From positions 14,677,482-14,741,481 of the forward strand of contig OZ022576.1 in the NCBI GenBank assembly GCA_963669155.1: a stretch of 64,000 nt of DNA. The letters are read 5' to 3'. Under the pieces are notes generated by a model, which did not search any database, had not been told where the DNA came from, and saw only the letters and a list, made by a program, of their open reading frames with translations. The stretch is from Arbacia lixula. Taxonomy: Eukaryota > Echinodermata > Echinoidea > Arbacioida > Arbaciidae. The position numbers and the translations under genes are program-made. Positions 49,951 through 63,446 of the stretch are shown one piece after another; the first letter of the stretch is position 1; every line of letters begins with the position of its first letter.

Positions 49951-52763
49951 AAATATACAGAGTGTGCAGACTGCACTAGCGCGCCCCTTCTCCTAGACCT
50001 TGGCTGCAGCAGTCAATCAGCAACATTATGGATCAATATGGTCCATCTCTGTGGATATAAACAACAGGTTCTAGATTCAGCTTTTGTAAATATGCCAATA
50101 TCTAAAATGCTGATTATAGAAAATTGGGTATAAACACACCCTATTATGCACTTGTATGCAATAAGGCATCAGGTGCAATTAATATAGACAGTATGTACAA
50201 ATATAGACAATTTCCCTTGGGAAGGAAAGAGAAAAAATGGAATAAATAAGTTTTTTTTTTCCAAACATACAGTGCATAGTAGTTCTATATATTAATTATG
50301 TTTGTATACCCTTACATTGGTGGTTACCAACCAGGCAGTAATAGCAATTCTAGTAATGTACACAAATATACATGTGCATGTGTACGGACATTAAGTGCAC
50401 TTTTATGTACATGCTGCTTACATGTATGCAGTCTAGAGCAATAGGTCACACCTGTACTCATTCAGGTTCTGAACATGCCGTGCCTAATAGCTTAATGAGC
50501 ATTCTGTACTCTCACCACAATTATAATTGAAAGTTGAGTAATGAGGCTGAATGGGTATTTGATCAGCAATTTCTTTCCGCACACTGACTTTGAGTGAAAT
50601 GCTCTTCTGCTGTAGGGGAATTACAAGGAGTGATGCATAATTAGTCATGGAGTCAAGAGATGGAAATACATGTAGCCGCCATCTCACCTTTATTGAGTGT
50701 GTAGAACAGTGTGCACTGCGCTTTATTCTGTCACATGCACTTTTAGATGGATGTACAATGTAAGGTCACCTAATTAGTGTGTGAGTGTTAGCTTAGTGCA
50801 AATTGCTCTTTTGCATGAAACCATTTTTGTATTTGTATAAATCATAATAGAAAGTATGCTATATGTTGAAGGGTACAGTGTACATGTTCATGTAGGATAC
50901 AGGAATTATCTGAAATATGTACAGAAATATCTGCACATATTCATTTGGATGATTCAATTTTTATAATTAATCATATATTATTTTATAAGTTGAAAATAGC
51001 TTTTAAAAACTCAGTAGAATATGAAGCTACATGGATAGAATAGTGAGAATACTAATAGTTTTTTTTTTTTTGGTGGTGTATTAAATCTGTAAGATAAACA
51101 AGGCAGCGATCACCTTGGAGATATTTCATTGCAAGTACATGCAGCTTCTGGGAGAATTCTCCGAGTGCACAGCGTCTCAACAGAGGGTACATGTAGTTTT
51201 CCTCATTCATTCTAAGGTTGGCTTCAGTGTTGAGATGAAACTGATTATCAGTAATGAATTCGGTGTTGGGATTGAGGGGGTAGGAGAAGGGCTTGAGTAT
51301 TAAGTCAGTTACGGTTAAACCAAAATGACTTGAGGACTCTGGGCAATTTGGCCCCAGCAATGCAAAATGTTCAGAGAAAACCTGTCAATAAAAAATACTA
51401 AAAAAAATAGAGTGTATAGTGCAAAACATACATGTAGTTCAGTGTGTCTGTTTCATTACATACATATCAGGCTTGAAAAGTATCCCATGTACAAATACAT
51501 TTAAAAGGTTTCTCCTTCCAGTGACAAACAGCCTGTAATTGAAAGCCATGCCAACTTATGGGGTTAAGGAAAGTATGGGACTAACAAAAGTATGGGGCTT
51601 TGAAAACCCAATGTAAAAACTCTAGTGACACAGATGGTAAAGATCCATGGTATTAAGAGATTACCTGTACTCTAGACAGCAGGACTCTACAGGAACTTTC
51701 AAAGTCAGTATCATTTTCATTATCAGCACCATTTTCAGTAGCATTATCATAATTACACACTGTATCATCATATTATAGTGTACTGTAATTGTGAGATATT
51801 AGGATGCAGATGTTAAAATATTTTAACTGGGATGTATGAAGTGAACAAAACATGTATCGAAAAATTCAAGTTCCGCATTAGTGAGATGTGTATTAAGCAC
51901 AAAAATTGGAACCATTCATGTGCTTCTTGTCATTACAGTTTGCAAATGTTCATGATCAAGGGAATATTAGAAAAAGGATAGACATGACATGTCAAGATTA
52001 AACTTGTACCCAAGTTCCTAATTTACTGAGAGACTAAAGACAGTGGTCCGTGGGTACTGACTACTGACTGTGTCCTTGGGTAATTGAATGGAATCAAGAA
52101 AGGTGACAAAAGGATGACCAAAGGGGGTGAAGAGATCATCAGCGCACCATGAAATTGCGCATTATGCAGGCGGAAAACGAGAGCCTGCAAATGTTTTGCA
52201 ACCTGAACTGACTTCACACATGTAAATTGACTTTAGGATCGCATGGGTAATCCAATTTCAGTGCTTGGTTGTTGGGATACATGTAAATCATGTATCACGT
52301 GTTCCTCAGCATAGTTCAAGACGTCTTACAAAAATGCATGTTGAATTACATGTAACTTGTAGAGTGGGAATGAAGGAATGGGATATTGTCAAAATTGTCT
52401 GTTTCTTGTAAATAGCTTCTTATGTTCTGAGGAATATGTCCCATAAGTTTCTTTGCATGAAATACATTGTATGATGTATGATGTAATTGTAATGAAATTA
52501 ACAGATAATTTTTCCGAGCAAAAAGAAAAGAAAAGAGAACAATATTTACCATTCCAATGCCTATTGTCTTTTCATTTTGATTCAGGTTCTTTTTCTCTAA
52601 TTAATTGGTTCCAGAAACAATCTGTAATTAGTCTCATTGCATACATTATTTAAAGGAATTAGGAGATAATTCTTTAAAAGAAGGGGTAGAAGGATCCAGC
52701 ATATCACTGAAGGGTAGAATTGGTTCCTAAAGAGAATGACCCGCATTTCCAGCAGTTGTTTAA

Positions 52764-52995
52764 CTTAAACTGCGTACTAAACATAGCCTTTTGTTGGCAT
52801 GAAATAAATCATCTAATGGTGTGACAAAATAATTGATTGTCATCACAGAATCACAACAGTTGGTGATTTCAATTATACGCTGGCATAATCTGAATATACC
52901 ATCATGATTTCAAGGACAAAATCAATTATATTGAATCACTGCTTCATGCTGTTTTATTTTGGCGTCCCATGCACTATCTTGCATTAAACCTTTGT
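52764..52995 (+). mobile_element. ~240-bp MITE, copy 1
   Basis: One of three copies in the same orientation, sharing ACTAAACATAG, AATAAATCATCT, GATTTCAATTAT, GGACAAAATCAATTATATTGAATC, TGTTTTATTTTGGCGTC. The ends of the family are imperfect inverted repeats of about 40 bp. Confidence 0.6.
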
Positions 52996-53711
52996 TCAGA
53001 ATGCGGGCCAATAAATACACTCCACTGGTCAAGTTTAAAATGTCTATAACTGTTGAGTCGGTGGGTGTTGCAATAAGGGCAGTCAAACTAAAGGAACATT
53101 ACCCAAATATTGGTTATTGAATCTCAAAATTACCAGTGACTATTGCCCTTGAGAATTTGGGAATATTTCGTTACCAGCGAAAATTATACCAGTAATATTG
53201 GGCAGTTTGACTGCACTCAGAAATCAAATATCTTGAATTTTTTATTATAAGTTGGTCTTATCATGTTTGATGTGTGATATATTATCTCATAACATCCTTT
53301 TGTAAATACACCTGTTTAACAGATAAGAATTGTAATATTCTAAATAAAGGTAATATCAAGCACATTGTTTTGTGGATATCTCTACATGCATGATCACCAT
53401 GCATTTTCTAATGGACATGAACTCTTCGAGGTGATGAACATACATTTCATTCTGAACTGCCCTACATTCAAATAAAGTGTACAGTGTGGACTTCATCAAA
53501 CTTGAGATGTTGAATAAAATTAGTTGATGTACTTCGTATTGAAGGCCAAGGGCAATCACATTATTAAACACAAAACACCATGTTAAGAGAAATACATTTG
53601 AAAAAAAAAAATCACAAAAATTCAATTGTTTATGTGCAAATTGTTGGTGAAGGTATGTCAGAAAGTGTGTAAATGTTTAATAAATGTGCAAGATGATCAC
53701 AACTATGGTTA

Positions 53712-53960
53712 AACTTACACCACATATTAAACGTAGACTAACTTAATGGGGCCTAAAATAAATCATCTGATGCTGTCACAAAATCATTAATTTTCATCAC
53801 AGAATAACAACAGCGGGGGATTTCAATTATCTGCTGTAATTGTTATGTGGACAAACTTAATAAACCATGGTGATTATCAGGACAAAATCAATTATATTGA
53901 ATTGATAAAGCTTTGTTTGGCATCCCATAAGGTTAGTCCACGTTTAGTACATTGTTTGCA
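53712..53960 (+). mobile_element. ~240-bp MITE, copy 2
   Basis: It shares AATAAATCATCTGATG, GGGGGATTTCAATTAT, GGACAAAATCAATTATATTG and AGTACATTGT with the other copies, with imperfect terminal inverted repeats. Confidence 0.6.
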
Positions 53961-56153
53961 TTCAGAATATGCCTATGAATTTTAACATTTCTAAAACTTC
54001 TCAATGAAAGTAATACAACTTATAACATTTATAACAGCTCCAATAAAAAGAGACAAGGGGAACACCAGTCCAAAAGTCAGCTGCTCTCAATAAAAGCAGA
54101 ACAAAAACAGTTTGATGAAAATCAGAAAATTAATATCAGAGTTTAATGACTACAAAGGTCACCATTTCCAGGAGGCATAGTGGCAACTCAGTCATGAGAC
54201 TGATGCCAAAGTATTGAACATTTCTTTTATTTCCAACAAATTGATTACCTATGATATTGAGATTGGTCTTGCTTTTATGGAAATTGTTATTCAATGTAAC
54301 ACACCATCAATATTTTCATATTAATAGTAGAATAATTTATAATATTATGCCAATGCCTAATTTTAATTGCTTTTTTATGATTGCTGCAGTGCTAAAACTT
54401 AAATGATACATTTACTGCCAAAACAAATATTGAGACCTTGGATAGTATACATGTGCACATTGTTTTACGTTTTAAAGAAAAAAAATTACATCTGTGTTCT
54501 GGGGCTGGGGAATTGCGTAATTGCAGGGAGAAGATCTGCAAAGTTGTCCCTAATGCATCTCAGTTACTCCCATATCTGTTGGTTGTGTTCTTTCAGCCAA
54601 TACATCAATCCTGTTGTATGTATTGTTATTATACAATGTAAATATGAACGCCTGCTTTTCTTTCTGTCTGTCTGTCACGATTTTGCTTCCATTTCTGATG
54701 ATTACATGAAGGAGATATTTGTTTTTGCTCCTGCACATCCCAAAAGATATTAGCTGACTTTGTGACTAATACATGTGGATTGATTCACCTCCCCTGTCAT
54801 GCAGTCACCCAGTAAGCGCTTATCCCCCTGCTAACTAAGACTCTGACATTGAGCTGCCTGTATACATATAACCGTAAAGCATAAACCCAAACATAACATT
54901 GAACCAGACATGACATGGGCAATCCCAAGTCAAACTCCATGGCATTACACCCATAACCCCCCTACACACAAGTGACAATAATAACCACAACAGAAGAGGG
55001 GTGATCTGCAGTGCTGTGCATCCATACATGTGTGCACACACATGCTTCCCTCGTACACACACAGACACACACACCGACGACTGCAGAGAGAAAGACGCAG
55101 TCACAACACACAAACTCTCCCAAGCTCACATACACACTAGTATAATGTGATACCTACAATATATGTGTGTTCCACCTGCCTCTACTTGAGTGCAACAAAT
55201 CTAGGTCTCTTAGGCGCACTTTGTAAACACACAAGACACATTCTGAACTAGATGAGCAAAATCACTTTTATGTATTATTGACAAGGACGTGAAATCATTC
55301 TTGCTTGGATTATTGAGCGGATTAATCGGGACGAATTTGAGATGGATTTGACGGTGAGTTGTGTTTCGGGCCGATTTACGGTGCCCCATCTTGGCTTTTT
55401 GAGTGTTTTGGTTCGGTTGCATGTTGTCATGAGTGAGTGGGGATGATGTTTTCAGCTGTTCGTCCTAAATGACAACAGACTTTCGATCCATTTGTGCACT
55501 TAATGCTCCTGAGACAGTAATCACATCTCTGCTCTGAGTTTTTATAAGATGAGCAGTAACGATCAAAGGAAGGAATCAAAATGTAATCTTCCCCCACTCT
55601 GTCCTCATCCTCAAGGTTCATGTGATTTTAGGAAATATTACAAAAGCAACATTGTTGATTTCAGTCATCCACATGGGCTTTACAAGGTCATGTTTGACAA
55701 AAGAATCTTGCATCAGAGCCTGTGCTTTTAGCACTTGATTTTATGGATGAGAGGTTGGTGTATGCCCTTCTGAGAGGTAATATTCATCATTTATGATTAT
55801 TGAATTATTCGAGCGAGTCGTTGTGAGGGCTAAAACATTTGTACTTGTTGCAAAAGAATATTGTGTGCTCCGGTTTGTTGTGGGCTCTCCTACTGCCTGT
55901 CTTCATGCTAGGCTTCACCTACCACAGATGGGAAGCTCTTTTGTTTGTTTGCTGTATAGTACTGTAGATGATGAATGTGTAGGTCGTGGAGGTGAATACC
56001 AGTATCCTCTGATATAAAGATTTGATTTCCACGAGCTTTTCATATGTGTTATATGATTTCTACCTTTGTGCATGGAATGTGTTTTTATTACTTGAAACTG
56101 TATAGAATCTTAGCAACAGACCAAATGAGCCAAAAATGTGGCATACCTACATG

Positions 56154-56394
56154 TACACTGCAGCTCAAAGGAATGGGCCTCGGGAAAAGGAAAGGGAAGA
56201 AAGGGAAGGAGTCACAGTTTTAAACCATGGTATATTTTGTCCAGTTCAGCATGAAACACGATGCTTTAGCCTAAAAAGCATCTTGTTTCATGCCGAACAG
56301 GACAAAATGTACCACGGTTTAAAACTGTTGCCTCTCCCCTTTCTTCCCTTTCCATTTCCCTTTCCCTATGCCAATTCTTTTGAGTTGTAGTGTA
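56154..56394. mobile_element. TA-flanked fold-back element, copy A
   Basis: A 241-bp near-complete palindrome. It starts TACACTGCAGCTCAAAGGAA and ends TTTTGAGTTGTAGTGTA, with A/G-rich then C/T-rich inner arms and a short centre around CTTTAGCCTAAAAAGC. TA at both ends suggests a Tc1/mariner-type MITE. It is intact and symmetrical. Confidence 0.75.
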
Positions 56395-56610
56395 TGTGAA
56401 GGTTAAGGTATTAATTGAATTTTATTCAATACCCAACTATAGTTGTGGGTTTATCATTTTAAATTCATAATCCGTAACATGTTATATGATAATTGGATAG
56501 ATCACTGTTCAGGAATCCTTACATGATCAAGTTGTACATGAAAGTAAAATCTAAGGGAAGAATGAAAGAAGCATTAGTATTAATCATTTTATCATCGTCA
56601 TTATTAAGCA

Positions 56611-57058
56611 TGAGTCATATCGATTTTTTCAGAAACCAGTGTTCGAAGGCTTTGCGCCGATCGAACATCGATGCATCGACGGCACATTGACAAAATTGTG
56701 TACAACGGATAGCGGAGCGCGAATGCGCAGTCTATGGACAATTGTTTGTTGTGTACGTAGTACGGTATATAGTAGTGAACAACTCGAAGACAAGTATGTA
56801 GTAGCTGCTGATCATTGAGCGACCAGTTCGTTCTCTTGATGCGTTACCTGCAAAACTCACAAAAGAGAGTAGGAACCAAGTAAGCAAAATAAAATTTGTG
56901 AAAATATGAAGATATATTGTGTATAACAGGACTATCAAACAAAAGATTTTCTGTTTTCTAGTCAATTTGGTAATTTCGATGATGCATTGAATTCATCACA
57001 AAGAAAACGGAGTTCGACGTCTTCGATCGAACACTGGCTTAATAATCGATTCGACTCG
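56611..57058. repeat. Inverted-repeat element beside the second ATC array
   Basis: The left end TGAGTCATATCGATTTTTTC with CCAGTGTTCGA (56636-56646) and the right end TCGAACACTGG (57027-57037) with AATCGATTCGACTCG form imperfect ~38-bp terminal inverted repeats. Short CAT-like sequence lies on the left (TTATCATCGTCATTATT) and the giant array begins directly at the right. Confidence 0.45.
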
Positions 57059-57062
57059 GGCC

Positions 57063-58368
57063 TTGTCATTATCATCATATCACCTTTATCATTATCACCA
57101 TCATTAGTATTACTACCATTTTACTATCGTTATCATCATCACCATCACCATCACCATCACCATCACCATCACCATCGTCATTGTTGTCATCATCACCAGT
57201 GTTATCACCATCACCATCATCTCCAGTGTCATTATTATCAATCATCATCATTACCATCATCACCATCATCACCATCATCACCATCATCACCATCATCACC
57301 ATCACCACCATCGCCATCATCGCCATCATCGCCATCATCGCCATCATCACCATCATCATCACCATCATCATCACCATCATCATCATCACCATCACCATCA
57401 TCATCATCACTACCATCACCACCATCACCACCATCACCACCATCACCACCATCACCACCATCACCACCATCACCACCATCATCACCACCATCACCACCAT
57501 TATCATCATCATTATATCATTATCATCATCATCATCACCATCATCATCATCACCACCATCACCACCATCACGACCATCACCACCATCACCACCATCACCA
57601 TCATCATCACCACCATCACCACCATTACCATCATCATTATATCATTATCATCATCACCATCATCATCATCACCACCATCACCACCATCACCACCATCACC
57701 ACCATCACCACCATCACCACCATCACCACCATCACCACCATCACCACCATCACCACCATCACCACCATCACCACCATCACCACCATCATCATCACCATCA
57801 CCATAACCATCACCATAACCATCACCATCACCATCACCATCACCATCACCATCACCATCACCATCACCATCACCATCACCATCACCATCACCATCACCAT
57901 CACCATCACCATCACCACCATCATCACCATCACCACCATCATCACCATCGTCATCACCATCATCATCACCATCATCATCGCCATCATCATCACCATCATC
58001 ATCACCATCATCATCACCACCATCACCACCATTATCATCATCATTATATCATTATCATCATCACCATCATCATCATCACCACCATCACCACCATCACCAC
58101 CATCACCACCATCACCACCATCACCACCATCACCACCATCACCACCATCACCACCATCACCACCATCACCACCATCACCACCATCACCACCATCACCACC
58201 ATCATCATCACCATCACCATCACCATCACCATCACCATCACCACCACCATCACCATCATCACCATCATCGCCATCATCACCATCGTCATCACCATCATCG
58301 CCATCATCATCACCATCATCATCGCCATCATCATCACCATCATCATCACCATCATCATCACCATCATC

Positions 58369-58415
<47 letters not shown>

Positions 58416-58432
58416 TATCATCATTACCAATA
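57063..58432 (+). repeat. Giant ATC/CAC trinucleotide array 2
   Basis: About 1.37 kb of CAT, CAC and CATCAC units in alternating blocks. Long CACCAC-AT blocks (57678-57785, 58075-58200) and a CACCAT block (57790-57915) recur after similar spacers containing ATTATATCATTATCATC (at about 57508, 57634 and 58040), so larger segments were duplicated. The poly-His, Ser/Pro, Ile/Thr and Asp/Gly open frames are artefacts. Confidence 0.95.
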
Positions 58433-58721
58433 TTAGTTTGTTTTTGTATTCCTATTGTAGACAAGGTGGTGGCAATATTGTAGATCCATATCCCCCCCTT
58501 TCTACTTGAACTTATCCTCACTGAGCAAGGACATCACATTTGTGAATATTAATATCCTAATCATTATTTAAATTGATCTTGATACTATGACCAATTTGTT
58601 GATAAAGAACCTTCTTTCAAATCGAAGGAGTCTTGTAATGCTCACACAGTTGGCAATCAGTTTATCCAAGTGATCATACAGGTATCATAATGTAAACACC
58701 TCAAATGGTTACTTATAGACA

Positions 58722-58934
58722 TACACTACAGCTCAAAGGAATTGGCATAGGAAAGGGAAAGGGAAGGAGATGCAGTTTTAAACCGCGGTATATTTTGAAA
58801 CATGATCAATGCTTTTTAGGCTAAAGCATTGTTTCATGCTGAACTGGACAAAATATACCACAGTTTAAAACTGCAGCTCCTTCCCTTTCTTCCCTTTCCC
58901 TTTCCCTATGCCAATTCCTTTGAGCAATTATGTA
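58722..58934. mobile_element. TA-flanked fold-back element, copy B
   Basis: It starts TACACTACAGCTCAAAGGAA, and the right arm ends ATTCCTTTGAGC. The left arm lacks the segment matching GTCCAGTTCAGCATG, so the palindrome is interrupted by a ~20-bp deletion. Confidence 0.72.
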
Positions 58935-60594
58935 CTTATTGGGTAATGGAAATTTATACTAAAAATAAGACTTCTGCAGACAACCCTGGGGAAAACATTT
59001 TAAAGGATATTTATTTAAATTACTGTATTTCACTATTAATTGACTGAAATGTTAGGTACATTCTCATACATGTAATTATTACGTTTTGTAGAGTATTTGA
59101 TATCAGTTTCTTTTAAAGCTCATCACAATACAGACTTCAACGTGCTTCATCAAATTTATTAATGGATTCTTGAATTGATCGATTGGTAAAACTTTTGGAG
59201 AAGAAAAAATTGCAAATTGAAAGATTTCTAGTGAATTGTTCATAATAAAGTGCTCTTCTTGTGCTAAATTGTGAGCATAACATATACAACGTACATGTTT
59301 ATGATGTATTTTCACGTGTAAAATTACAATCCTAATCAAATAAAAATTGAGTGAGCACATTTCATCTGCAGGCAGGTGTGATATTTATGCACAGCATTTA
59401 TGCATAGCATGTACATATTTTACATGTAAGTGAAGTTGCCTAAAATCATTGCCTATTTGTTATCTCATAGTTTCTGTTTGATTTGCCTAAACCCCATAAA
59501 AGATGGTGTGCCACATTGCATGAATTTGAGTTGTGTGAACATTCACATGTACAGTTTATTTTCATGTAATCGTACATTGTAGCTTGGTACAGGAAACTGG
59601 GACATATTGGCATGTGAAGACTATGAGATGTGACACATCATCTTGAATGAAAGTGGATGGCTTGACATTTGTGTCGGAAGCGATATTGAGTGGGCTCACA
59701 TGAAGGAGGGTGTATTTTTATGAGGGCTGATATTTCATAGGACCCTGTCATAGAGGTAGCTTCCCAGGGACTTGTGAAATTTCTCTCCGATGGTATTACA
59801 GTATGACTGTCCAAATATACAAATTATAATCAAATTGTGTTTAAATGCACTGTAGAGCTTTTCAGGGAAGGTGCACTCTATTTCTCATATGCACTGTACA
59901 TGTGCGTAGATGGAGCAAACTTGAATGTATAAAATGTCTAATTCAATTATGCCATTGCTCGTTGGCTCACTTTTGAATCTAGGCCAACATCTGACCCACT
60001 TTACAAATATGGGTGATTATAAATGTACATTATACACTGATATGGTCCAAAGGGATAATTGGGGTAGGAGTCTGGTTCATAGTTTTGTCATAAACTGTTT
60101 TGAGATGTTGATCCTGTGATGCATTTCACCCATCACAGGAGATCAAGATTTCAATTCTTAAATTACTGGGGATACATTTTGTATGTGCAACATTGAGATG
60201 TATTCTCTTACATGTTAATTTTTATGGAGCATCTCGTTTTTGTTTTATACATAATTTTGAGATTACATGTTATGGTGTGTCCCATTTGCAAAAGTAATGA
60301 AACTTGGCAGGAATCAGCAGTATACCCTAATTATAATGTGTATGAAATCTCACAGTCATAGCTTCAAAAAAATTTCAGGAAAAGTGAAGAACTATGCTCG
60401 TTTACATTTGAAATGCACCGACCGTAGTCTGCATTCATAGAAGTACTGTCCCTGTCAACGTGCGATGCGGGCATTGCTCCCATTGAAGCATGCACTGTGG
60501 TGCGGATCATAGCGCACAGTGGTTTCCAGTCTTTAGGCTATAGGTTTTGGATGACCCACCCAAAACTTCTTCAAAATCTAGTCTTTACTAGAAT

Positions 60595-60825
60595 TACACT
60601 CCAGCTCAAAGGAATTGGCATAGGGAAAGGGAAAGGGAAGAAAGGGAAGGAGCCGCAATTTTAAACCACAATATATTTTGTGGAGTTCAGCATGAAACAC
60701 AATGCATTAGCCTAAAAAGCATCATGTTTCATGCTGAACTGGACATGGTTAAAGATTGTGGCTCCTTCCCTTTCTTCCCTTTCCCTTTCCCTTTCCCTAT
60801 GCCAATTCCTTTGAGCTGTAGTTTA
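60595..60825. mobile_element. TA-flanked fold-back element, copy C
   Basis: It starts TACACTCCAGCTCAAAGGAA and ends CCTTTGAGCTGTAGTTTA, with arms of about 100 bp around a CATTAGCCTAAAAAGC centre. The right arm has a small deletion near GGACATGG. Confidence 0.75.
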
Positions 60826-60957
60826 TGTTTAAGGTCAGTTTTCAGTTTATTATTGGGTGGGAAGTTTTGATACACTATCTTCTTCAATTTTCTGTGTTTT
60901 TTACAATTTTTTTAAAGTTAATTTGATGAGCATTTGCCTATATTCACAATGGTGGTT

Positions 60958-61196
60958 TGACTTAAACCATGTACTAAACATAGACTTAGTTTATGGGATG
61001 TAGAATAAATCATCTGATTGATTGTCATTAGAAAATCACAGTGGGTGATTTCAATTATCCACTGTAATTATTAAGTGGACAATATACCATAGTGATTCGG
61101 AGGACAAAATCATTTATATTAAATCAATAATAATGTTCCATATTGTTTTATTTGGCGTCACATAAAGTTAGTTCAGGTTAAGTACATTGTGTGCAT
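60958..61196 (+). mobile_element. ~240-bp MITE, copy 3
   Basis: The clearest copy: the left end contains ATGTACTAAACATAGACTTA and the right end is its imperfect complement (…GTTCAGGTTAAGTACAT). It shares AATAAATCATCTGATTG, GGTGATTTCAATTATCCACT and GTTTTATTTGGCGTC with the copies at 52764 and 53712. Confidence 0.62.
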
Positions 61197-62507
61197 TAGA
61201 ATACGGGACATTTTATTGCGCAGTAAGCAGTCATAGTAATAAACAAATTTATAGGTTATGACTTGAATAAGAAAGATAACAAAAATGCTGTACTGATAAA
61301 GCAGTGTTTTAGTACTAATGCAGTCCTGAAGATACTGTGCAAAGCTCAAAGCTCATTTTAGCATCTGTTATTGTCTTCTTCTTCTTAGAATTTGCAATAA
61401 AATGACATTATAAAGATACACTAATGCCAAACACTGTATCACATTTAACTGGTCATCTTTTCCTCATTTTATCACTGCTCTTTACTACCAGTACATGTAA
61501 TTTATCTGTCTCTTTTGAATATTTTATTGGATATAACTGATTGTATTTCCCTATTATATTTGATTATCATGTTACCCCAAATGCACGTACATTGCACAAG
61601 CATAAAACCAAAGAGTGAAAGTTAAGACTTGTGTGATATGTTCAGGATGCAAAAGAGTGAGATGGTTTTTCTTACATGTAGAAGAAGAAGCTCACGCTGC
61701 TAACTTTGTCGTACTGGTACAAGTATTGTACAAATGTATGTCCTGAAAACAGAAAGGTGTACACATCATCCATGTTAAGCTAATATTTGTTTTATCAGTG
61801 AGTTCATGTGACACAGAACACAGTGTCATGTACAGTAGAACCATATATGACTCAGGGCCAGTGTACACAAGTATCAGTTCAATCACAGACATGTACATGT
61901 GTACATTCCATATTGGTCTGGTAGTGAGTTTTCATGCAGTATACATGCAATACAGAGTGTAGATTACACATGATGTGTAAGTTTAGCCTTGGATGAGTGC
62001 ATTGTAGACTGTTAAGGGGACTCAAAGACATGCCAGAGTACATGCACATGTACATGTGCCCCAAATCCCTGTGATCATAGTGATATAAATGATCATGTAT
62101 GATGGGTTTGTATGGTATAGATATGAGGTCAAGTATATTATTAGTATGTTGATGAGATCATTATTATAGCACTGCATGATATGCAATATACTGTATATAT
62201 AGTACATGTACATTACACATTAAGGATGCTGTGGCAAAATACAGTGTACATGTAATGTGTAAATGTGCATTTACATTTTGAGTTAGTGCCTGTGGAAATA
62301 TACCAACCAAAAAATTACTTTTTTTCTTTCCAGGGCTCTTTTTGGAGAAACTTAAAAATTTTCCAGGGCTACTTTTTCATTTTCCAGGGCTCTTTTTCCA
62401 CTTTCCAGGGCTACAATTTCTGGAGCTATTTCGCGGATTTTTTTGCGTTTTTTTTTTTTTTTTTTGTATGTGTGTGTGTGTCAGGCGCGTACGCAGGATT
62501 TTTGTAA

Positions 62508-62760
62508 GGGGGGGGGGGGGGGAGGGGGTTACGAGAAGTTGATGAGCATGGGGGGGGGGGTGGTAGTGGTGGGTTTTGGGGAGTGTTTTTCTTCACAAAT
62601 TTCTCCATTCCGTCAAGTCTCAAACAGTGCTCTTAGTTAGTGGGGGGGGGGGGGGGGGGGGGTTCAGCCAAAAAAACTTCAAAAAAATGGAGGCGAAAGA
62701 GGAGGGGGGTTTGACCCAAAAAAAATCGAAAAGGGGGGGGGGGGGTTAACAAATTCAAAA
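62508..62760 (+). repeat. Cluster of poly-G tracts
   Basis: At least four G-runs of 10-20 bases are separated by A-rich words (AAAAAAACTTCAAAAAAATGG, AAAAAAAATCGAAAAG). Assembly lengths are doubtful; Pro- and Gly-rich open frames here are artefacts. Confidence 0.85.
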
Positions 62761-62822
62761 GTTGATTCAGGTTAAATATTTCATTGGCGATATGACTAAT
62801 GCAAAGAAGTTTTCGGCTTTCA

Positions 62823-63399
62823 GGCATAGTCAGACTAGCCAGGGCCAGGGGCACAAACATGCATATGGAAAGTACAATTTGATATAGATCTTGTAATCTG
62901 CAATTAAGACTTGATAAATGTTATGTAGATCTAATGAAGTTAAACTTTGAAGATTTTCAATGTCAAGGAATGTGAAAAAAAAAATGCACGGCAAAGTGTG
63001 TTGCCCGGCCATAAATGGTCACAACGGGACAGTCACAATCAAACAATAGCTCTCCCGTAGTTACGGCTGTCTTACTAGTCGGCAAACTGGTGTGCCACAG
63101 CAGCTGCCATACCCGTTTGCCGACTAGTAAGGCGGCCGTAACTACGGGAGAGCTATTATGACTATCCCGTTGTGACCATTCATGGGCAACACAGTTTGCC
63201 CTGCATTTTTTTTTCATATTCCTTGACATTGAAAATCTTCAAAATTCAACTTCATTAGATCTACATAACATTTATCAAATCTTAAATTTAGATTACAAGA
63301 TTTATACCAAATTGTACTTACCGTACCGTATGTACTGTGCATGTTTACGTTTATGCCCCTGGCTCTGACTGAGCTGAGTCGCTGACGTCTGACTATGCC
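62823..63399. repeat. 577-bp fold-back palindrome
   Basis: Arms 62823-63087 and 63115-63399 are complementary along almost their whole length (outermost GGCATAGTCAGAC/GTCTGACTATGCC, innermost ACTAGTCGGCAAAC/GTTTGCCGACTAGT), with a 27-base loop. The inner ~80 bp are the best matched. The right arm is longer by ~20 bp. No coding capacity. Confidence 0.85.
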
Positions 63400-63446
63400 A
63401 TGCATAGCATAGCACTAGCAGCTTGACGGCCGAAGTTTTTAAGCTA

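Noticed and set aside
56987..58521. Reading frames up to 498 codons rich in His, Ser/Pro, Ile/Thr or Asp/Gly
   Set aside because: Same cause: a trinucleotide array, with no domain or splice evidence.
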